A stretch of DNA of 8,954 nt from Paludibacteraceae bacterium (lineage in GTDB: Bacteria > Bacteroidota > Bacteroidia > Bacteroidales > Paludibacteraceae): the NCBI GenBank assembly GCA_904502115.1, contig CAJGDW010000059.1:1-8954 (forward strand), in the 5' to 3' direction. How positions within the stretch are numbered: the first letter of the stretch is position 1; each line of letters opens with the position of its first letter. The position numbers were made by a program, and so were the translations under genes. The notes beneath the pieces are model-generated. The model was given only the letters and a program-made list of their open reading frames with translations, was not told the DNA's origin and made no database searches. Shown piece by piece: positions 5,333-8,954 of the stretch.

Positions 5333-6379
5333 GTGAAGAAAAAAGTCGTATCCACACTTGTTGGACTGATGCTGTTGATGGGTAGCACCGCTACTGCACA
5401 AAGTTACCTTGCTACCAAAACCCTATTGGACTCGGTAAAAGTAAACAAACTACATGGTACAGCCGAAGCGCTTTTAAAAGTAGAGCAAACCGACAACTTT
5501 AAAGTAGAACTAGACGCCAACGTCGAATTAATTTACGCCTTTACCAAACACAAATTGCGTTTTGCCGGTAACGTAGCTTACAACACTACCGATATTTACG
5601 ACAATGGTAACAAAGGTTTCTTCTATTTGGGTGGTGATTTTTTTCAGTTTAACATAGAAAAAGACAAACGCGAAAAAACCAAGCAATTCTTTTCTGTTTT
5701 TGCTACGTACCAATACGATTATTGCCGCGACTTGCACGACCGCGCCATGCTAGGTGCCAGCGTTACATGGCAACCCTTGCGCGAACACCCCAACATGTTT
5801 GTTGAACCCAGCGTAGGTTTAATGGCGGGTATGCAGTATTGGCGCGTTATTAAACAACCCACCAACTTAGACCTTTACAACAACTACCTACCCACCATTT
5901 TGGGCAACGACGAAGATGTACAAAAAGTAAAAGAGTACGTTGGTGCCGATGCTGCTGGTTACAGAATGCAATGGGATACTCGTTTAATGGCTTCGGTACA
6001 CTTTGGTGGCGAATGGGACCGCGTTGCCCTTAATATACACGCCATGATAGCCCAACCATTATGGCCTCAATTTAAAGAAGATCCTAGCATGGATGCCTTA
6101 TTGGGCAAAATAGACCAATACAGACTAGACAACCAACTTATTCCAGAAGAGGTAATTATGACAGACGAAGCGGCAAGACATCAAAAATACGACTTTGAAG
6201 GTTGTATGAATCCAAGGGCGCTTCCACTTATTACTGCCAAAATTGGCCTTAACGTTCGCATTTGGAAAAAACTATCGGCCGTTACTCGTTTTGAATTCTT
6301 GTGGGACGGCGGACAAGTTCCAGCCTATTCAACCCATCTTACTTACTGCTTTACCCAAGGTTTAAGTTACAGCTGGTAA
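5333..6379 (+). CDS. probable outer-membrane beta-barrel protein
   Basis: The function is not recognised. The 348-residue protein starts with a clear signal peptide (MKKKVVSTLVGLMLLMGSTA, cleaved near residue 22 before QSYL). The remainder has alternating, aromatic-rich strands such as FKVELDANVELIYAF, KLRFAGNVAYN, FFSVFATYQYDY and AMLGASVTWQPL. It ends LTYCFTQGLSYSW, and a terminal aromatic residue after a final strand is typical of outer-membrane barrels. The early strands recall DUF481-type barrels, but I am not certain of that family. A polar, probably loop-forming part lies at about 255-300. Translation starts at GTG 5333; the next in-frame Met is inside the signal peptide, so GTG is the best choice. 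It is divergent from the amylase and followed by a strong terminator, so it is probably monocistronic. A role beside the amylase is only a guess from position. Confidence 0.65.
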   Translation: MKKKVVSTLVGLMLLMGSTATAQSYLATKTLLDSVKVNKLHGTAEALLKVEQTDNFKVELDANVELIYAFTKHKLRFAGNVAYNTTDIYDNGNKGFFYLGGDFFQFNIEKDKREKTKQFFSVFATYQYDYCRDLHDRAMLGASVTWQPLREHPNMFVEPSVGLMAGMQYWRVIKQPTNLDLYNNYLPTILGNDEDVQKVKEYVGADAAGYRMQWDTRLMASVHFGGEWDRVALNIHAMIAQPLWPQFKEDPSMDALLGKIDQYRLDNQLIPEEVIMTDEAARHQKYDFEGCMNPRALPLITAKIGLNVRIWKKLSAVTRFEFLWDGGQVPAYSTHLTYCFTQGLSYSW

Positions 6380-6411
6380 CCAAAAATAAATATATCATTG
6401 GCATATTTTTT

Positions 6412-6442
6412 GAGGGCGACTTATTTTTGTCGCCCTCTTTTT
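6412..6442 (+). terminator. rho-independent terminator of the barrel protein gene
   Basis: GAGGGCGAC (6412-6420) pairs perfectly with GTCGCCCTC (6429-6437) around an eight-base loop, followed by five Ts. It lies 33 bases after the stop codon at 6377-6379. Confidence 0.93.
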
Positions 6443-6475
6443 ATGCATCACCTATTATAAATAAAAAAAAATATG

Positions 6476-6483
6476 TATCTTTG
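6476..6483 (+). promoter_or_regulatory. -7 box for the CAP-domain gene
   Basis: TATCTTTG is a perfect TAnnTTTG box, the same octamer as at panB. The A/T-rich stretch upstream (6456-6475) has no clear TTG at the usual distance. The expected start near 6488 gives a leader of about 17 bases to ATG 6505. The box also shows that in-frame codons upstream of 6505 are not part of the gene. Confidence 0.7.
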
Positions 6484-6504
6484 CTACTCTCAATAAGCAT
6501 TTAC

Positions 6505-6993
6505 ATGACACGCATTTATACATTACTTTTGTTATTGCTTTGTTCTATCAGCACATGGGCGCAATTTGACTACGAAAAAGCCCTTAAAACGCTCAATGAA
6601 TTGCGCGACGAAGGTTGCAATTGCGGCAACGAGGCCATGCGTCCTGCTTCCAAACTACTATGGGACGAAGATTTAGCAGATATTGCCCGCATCTATGCTG
6701 CACAACTATCGGCTGCCAACAAAGGTGAATCGCAACACATCTATTTGAGTCACGTAGGTACAGATGGCACTACCACAGAAGATAGATTGAATGCCAACGA
6801 CTACAAAGCAAAGGTTTGCCTAGAAAACATTGCTTACCTAAATGGTAATTTTGATATGGTTTTGGACCACTGGCTAAACAACCCACAATCTTGCAAAAAC
6901 CTATTGAACCGAAAAATGACATCGGTAGGCATTGCTCGCAGAGGAGATTTTTGGGTGATTTTAATGGCCGTTCCACAACCCATTGTTCATTAA
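6505..6993 (+). CDS. secreted CAP (SCP/PR1) domain protein
   Basis: The 162-residue protein has a signal peptide (MTRIYTLLLLLLCSISTWA, cleavage near residue 19 before QFDY) and then a single small CAP domain. Landmarks are LLWDEDLADIARIYAAQL (51-68), the first conserved histidine in LSHVGTDG (H83), the glutamate in ENIAY (E107), W123, and KNLLNRKMTSVGIARRGDFW (131-150). In most bacterial members the segment after the tryptophan reads like SPGHCKN. Here it is NPQSCKN, with serine (S129) where the second histidine is expected. Bacterial CAP proteins are secreted and their activities are mostly unknown, so no substrate is proposed. Cysteines 38, 40, 105 and 130 could form disulfides. ATG 6505 fits both promoter and signal peptide. 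pgk follows after 40 bases with no promoter or terminator visible between them. Confidence 0.87.
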   Translation: MTRIYTLLLLLLCSISTWAQFDYEKALKTLNELRDEGCNCGNEAMRPASKLLWDEDLADIARIYAAQLSAANKGESQHIYLSHVGTDGTTTEDRLNANDYKAKVCLENIAYLNGNFDMVLDHWLNNPQSCKNLLNRKMTSVGIARRGDFWVILMAVPQPIVH

Positions 6994-7033
6994 ACACAAA
7001 ACATTCAACAATAAACACTAAACATTTAACATT
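6994..7033 (+). promoter_or_regulatory. G-free leader between the CAP gene and pgk
   Basis: The 40 bases contain no G at all and repeat AACATT/AATAAAC-like units up to ATG 7034. No TAnnTTTG box, hairpin or Shine-Dalgarno sequence is visible. Such unstructured leaders favour translation in Bacteroidetes, where A-rich sequence replaces the Shine-Dalgarno element. The SIMPL leader (371-394) is similar and shares AACAATAAAC. pgk may therefore be read from the CAP promoter or from one inside the CAP gene. Confidence 0.5.
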
Positions 7034-8284
7034 ATGCAAACTATTGACAATTTCAATTTTGCCGGCAAAAAGGCAATTGTCCGCGTAGACTTTAATGTAC
7101 CCTTGGACGAAAATGGTAAAATTACCGACGATACCCGTATCCGTGGTGCACTTCCTACCTTGAAAAAAATCTTGGCAGACGGTGGTAGCGTAATTATCAT
7201 GTCGCACATGGGCAAACCCAAAGGCAAAGTGAATGCTAAATATTCGTTGAGCCAAATTGTTGACGCTGTAGCTGAAAAATTGGGCGTTAAAGTAAACTTT
7301 GCTGACGACTGCGCTAAAGCTGCTGACGCAGCTGCTGCTTTGCAACCAGGCGAAGCTTTGTTGCTAGAAAACTTACGTTTCTACGGCGAAGAAGAAGGCA
7401 AACCTGTAGGCATCGACAAAGAAGATCCTGCTTACGAAGAAGCTAAAAAAGCCATGAAAGCTTCTCAAAAAGAATTTGCTAAAACATTGGCTTCTTACGC
7501 TGATTGCTACGTTAACGACGCATTTGGTACTGCACACCGCAAACACGCTTCTACTGCTGTTATTGCTGATTACTTTGACGCAGACAACAAAATGTTGGGC
7601 TACTTGATGGAAAAAGAAGTACAAGCTGTTGACAACATCCTAAGCAACATCAAACGTCCTTTCACCGCTATTATGGGTGGTTCTAAAGTTTCTACCAAAA
7701 TTGGTATCATCGAAAACTTGATGGACAAAGTAGACAACCTAATTCTTTGCGGCGGTATGACTTATACTTTCGCTAAAGCACAAGGTGGTCAAATTGGTAA
7801 ATCTATCTGCGAAGACGACAAATTGCAACTTGCTTTGGATATTATTGAACAAGCTAAAGCTAAAGGTGTAAACTTGGTATTGGGTACCGACTGTGTTGCT
7901 GCTGACGATTTCTCTAACGACGCTAACACCCAAGTAGTTCCTGCTAATGCTATTCCAGAAGGTTGGGAAGGTTTGGATGCTGGTCCTGACACTCAAAAAG
8001 CATTTGCTGCTGCTATTGAAGGTGCTAAAACCATTTTGTGGAACGGCCCTGCTGGTGTATTTGAATTTGACAACTTTACCGCTGGTTCTCGTGCTATTGC
8101 CGAAGCTATTGCTAAAGCAACTGCAGACGGTGCCTTCTCGTTGATTGGTGGTGGCGACTCTGTTGCTTGCATCAACAAATTTGGCATGGCCGACCAAGTA
8201 TCTTACATCTCTACTGGTGGTGGTGCTTTGTTGGAAGCTATCGAAGGTAAAGTACTTCCAGGCGTAGCTGCTATTAAAGGATAA
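7034..8284 (+). CDS. pgk: phosphoglycerate kinase
   Basis: Pgk reversibly transfers phosphate from 1,3-bisphosphoglycerate to ADP, giving 3-phosphoglycerate and ATP in glycolysis; it acts as a cytosolic monomer. The 416 residues are full length. Family landmarks appear in order: RVDFNVP (17-23), DTRIR (33-37), SHMGKPKG (57-64), ENLRF (112-116), DAFGTAHR (162-169, R169), GGSKVSTK (215-222), NGPAGVFE (337-344), GGGDS (372-376) and STGGGA (393-398). The acidic and lysine-rich stretch at about 117-147 is longer than in E. coli Pgk and agrees with the Bacteroidetes form as I recall it. Codons such as GCT for Ala and AAA for Lys strongly dominate, more so than in neighbouring genes, as expected for an abundant glycolytic enzyme. 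The gene is followed by a palindrome and a terminator. Confidence 0.98.
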   Translation: MQTIDNFNFAGKKAIVRVDFNVPLDENGKITDDTRIRGALPTLKKILADGGSVIIMSHMGKPKGKVNAKYSLSQIVDAVAEKLGVKVNFADDCAKAADAAAALQPGEALLLENLRFYGEEEGKPVGIDKEDPAYEEAKKAMKASQKEFAKTLASYADCYVNDAFGTAHRKHASTAVIADYFDADNKMLGYLMEKEVQAVDNILSNIKRPFTAIMGGSKVSTKIGIIENLMDKVDNLILCGGMTYTFAKAQGGQIGKSICEDDKLQLALDIIEQAKAKGVNLVLGTDCVAADDFSNDANTQVVPANAIPEGWEGLDAGPDTQKAFAAAIEGAKTILWNGPAGVFEFDNFTAGSRAIAEAIAKATADGAFSLIGGGDSVACINKFGMADQVSYISTGGGALLEAIEGKVLPGVAAIKG

Positions 8285-8290
8285 AAAATC

Positions 8291-8307
8291 GCCTTGCAAA
8301 GCAAGGC
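8291..8307. repeat. palindrome just after the pgk stop codon
   Basis: GCCTTGC-AAA-GCAAGGC has perfect seven-base arms and lies six bases after the stop. With the bases around it, it resembles the palindrome after the SIMPL stop (1104-1119). No T-run follows directly, so on its own it is not a standard terminator. Confidence 0.7.
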
Positions 8308-8311
8308 TCTG

Positions 8312-8324
8312 TTTATTCGTTGAT
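8312..8324. repeat. 13-bp arm inverted relative to 8433-8445
   Basis: TTTATTCGTTGAT is the exact reverse complement of ATCAACGAATAAA at 8433-8445. The two arms bracket the pgk terminator and the hairpin at 8406-8421. They are part of the same style of gap-filling repeat seen around the SIMPL gene. Confidence 0.6.
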
Positions 8325-8356
8325 GCGTTGATACATTGATACGAAAACCACAAAAG

Positions 8357-8388
8357 TCGGACTCATATTGTTGGGTCCGATTTTTTTT
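8357..8388 (+). terminator. rho-independent terminator of pgk
   Basis: TCGGAC (8357-8362) pairs with GTCCGA (8375-8380) around a 12-base loop and is followed by eight Ts (8381-8388). Flanking A and T tracts extend the pairing imperfectly. In reverse it leads into TTTTGTGG, so it may also weakly stop the converging minus-strand transcript. Confidence 0.85.
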
Positions 8389-8405
8389 GAAATTCAATTC
8401 ATCGA

Positions 8406-8421
8406 CGTACTAATGAGTACG
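8406..8421. repeat. short hairpin in the pgk / HsdR_N gap
   Basis: CGTACT-AATG-AGTACG has perfect six-base arms. The next bases (AGGTACGAA) repeat part of the arm. It lies about 30 bases past the HsdR_N stop on the minus strand and has no T-run. Confidence 0.5.
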
Positions 8422-8432
8422 AGGTACGAATA

Positions 8433-8445
8433 ATCAACGAATAAA
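8433..8445. repeat. 13-bp arm inverted relative to 8312-8324
   Basis: ATCAACGAATAAA is the second arm of the inverted pair described at 8312-8324. It ends five bases before the HsdR_N stop codon. Confidence 0.6.
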
Positions 8446-8449
8446 CGAA

Positions 8450-8872
8450 TCATAGCAACCGATACTCAGGTATATCGGTTAGCGGAGTGGCTTTGAGGGT
8501 TTGGTAGTTGATGCTAAAACAGTAGGTATCGATGCCGTTGGTTACCACTAGGTAGGGAACGTGTAATTGAGTATTATAGCGAAGTGCTTGATTGATAACA
8601 TCTTGGGTTATTTTTACCGATGGAGCTTTGTATTCTACCAACATAATAGGCACACCTTTGGAGTAAACCACGGTATCGCAACGTTGTAATTGCCCGTTGA
8701 TGGGCAAGGTACATTCGTTGGCAATGCAAACTTGTGGATAACTTTTTACATCCACCAAAAACTGACAAAACTGCTGACGCACACCTTCTTCGGGTGTCAG
8801 CGCTACCCATTTTTGACGAAAGACGTCAAAAACTTGCTTTTTTCCGTGCTTATTTTCTACGCGTAATTCCAA
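8450..8872 (-). CDS. stand-alone HsdR_N-type (PD-(D/E)XK) nuclease-domain protein
   Basis: The 140-residue protein corresponds to the N-terminal nuclease domain of type I restriction R subunits, without any helicase domain. Landmarks are KKQVFDVFRQKWVALTPEEG (11-30), then RCDTVVY with D66 and LVEYKAP with E80 and K82, which together form a D...ExK active site. QALRYN (95-100) and VPYLVVTNG (105-113) follow. Short proteins of this kind, often annotated as type I restriction enzyme R protein N-terminal domain, are common in Bacteroidales chromosomes and usually stand alone; their role is not established. No hsdM or hsdS is visible here. Translation is taken from TTG 8872, just downstream of a candidate promoter box. 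The frame stays open to the window edge with no ATG, so a slightly different start is possible. It converges with pgk. Confidence 0.85.
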   Translation of the reverse strand: MELRVENKHGKKQVFDVFRQKWVALTPEEGVRQQFCQFLVDVKSYPQVCIANECTLPINGQLQRCDTVVYSKGVPIMLVEYKAPSVKITQDVINQALRYNTQLHVPYLVVTNGIDTYCFSINYQTLKATPLTDIPEYRLL

Positions 8873-8881
8873 AATATTAAC

Positions 8882-8897
8882 TACCTTTACAAAGGTA
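8882..8897 (-). promoter_or_regulatory. candidate -7 box and palindrome upstream of the HsdR_N gene
   Basis: On the minus strand TACCTTTG (8897-8890) is a perfect TAnnTTTG box. The surrounding bases form a perfect dyad, TACCTTT-AC-AAAGGTA (8882-8897). No good TTG lies 20 bases upstream. Transcription would start near 8884, leaving about 12 bases before TTG 8872. The dyad could be an operator over the box or coincidence. Confidence 0.5.
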
Positions 8898-8954
8898 ATA
8901 CGTTTTTTTACAATACAGCATCTTTTGGCACAAAAAGGATTGACATACGCTAGC

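Noticed and set aside
6301..6504. 68-residue N-terminal extension of the CAP protein
   Set aside because: It would run through the end of the barrel gene, its terminator and the TATCTTTG box. The signal peptide begins at the Met encoded at 6505.
6770..7345. 191-residue minus-strand frame across the CAP/pgk boundary
   Set aside because: It is antisense to two well-supported genes, with low-complexity sequence and no recognisable family.
7739..8353. 204-residue minus-strand frame inside and beyond pgk
   Set aside because: It is a shadow caused by the strong codon bias of pgk; it shows no motif and crosses the post-stop palindrome.

Overview
The window looks like chromosomal DNA from a member of the Bacteroidota, most likely order Bacteroidales. 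Four things point there. Several genes are preceded by the Bacteroidetes-type promoter box TAnnTTTG, sometimes with a TTG/TTTG element about 20 bases upstream, and Shine-Dalgarno sequences are largely absent. The alpha-amylase ends in a type IX secretion sorting domain. PanB ends in FPNEKEQY, as I recall from Bacteroides homologues. The small HsdR_N-type protein and the SIMPL protein also resemble Bacteroidales versions. No database search was possible, so family names rest on recognised motifs.

Layout from left to right: (1) 1-394 is a non-coding, repeat-rich stretch. (2) A membrane-anchored SIMPL/DUF541 protein on + (395-1099) is flanked on both sides by inverted copies of the same mosaic repeats. 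(3) A repeat array at 1104-1355 runs directly into the panB promoter. (4) panB on + (1396-2217) ends inside a perfect 32-bp palindrome. (5) The convergent gap 2218-2491 is packed with hairpins, a bidirectional terminator and a long cruciform-like element. (6) A secreted GH13 alpha-amylase lies on - (2492-5152). (7) A 180-base divergent control region has candidate promoters for both directions. (8) A probable outer-membrane beta-barrel protein on + (5333-6379) ends in a strong terminator. (9) A secreted CAP/SCP-domain protein on + (6505-6993) is followed 40 bases later by phosphoglycerate kinase, pgk (7034-8284). (10) A second repeat-containing convergent gap precedes a stand-alone HsdR_N-type nuclease-domain protein on - (8450-8872). 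The last 82 bases hold that gene's candidate promoter.

The genes do not form one pathway. PanB (pantothenate/CoA synthesis) and Pgk (glycolysis) are housekeeping enzymes. The amylase and the barrel protein are cell-envelope or secreted proteins that share a divergent promoter region, so coordinated control is plausible but unproven. CAP and pgk may be co-transcribed, because the gap between them has no visible promoter or terminator.

I see no phage, transposase, CRISPR-Cas or obvious defence island. The most unusual content is between the genes: a set of recurrent short palindromic repeats, one copy of which appears to supply the upstream promoter element of panB, and a roughly 108-base folded element next to the amylase gene.
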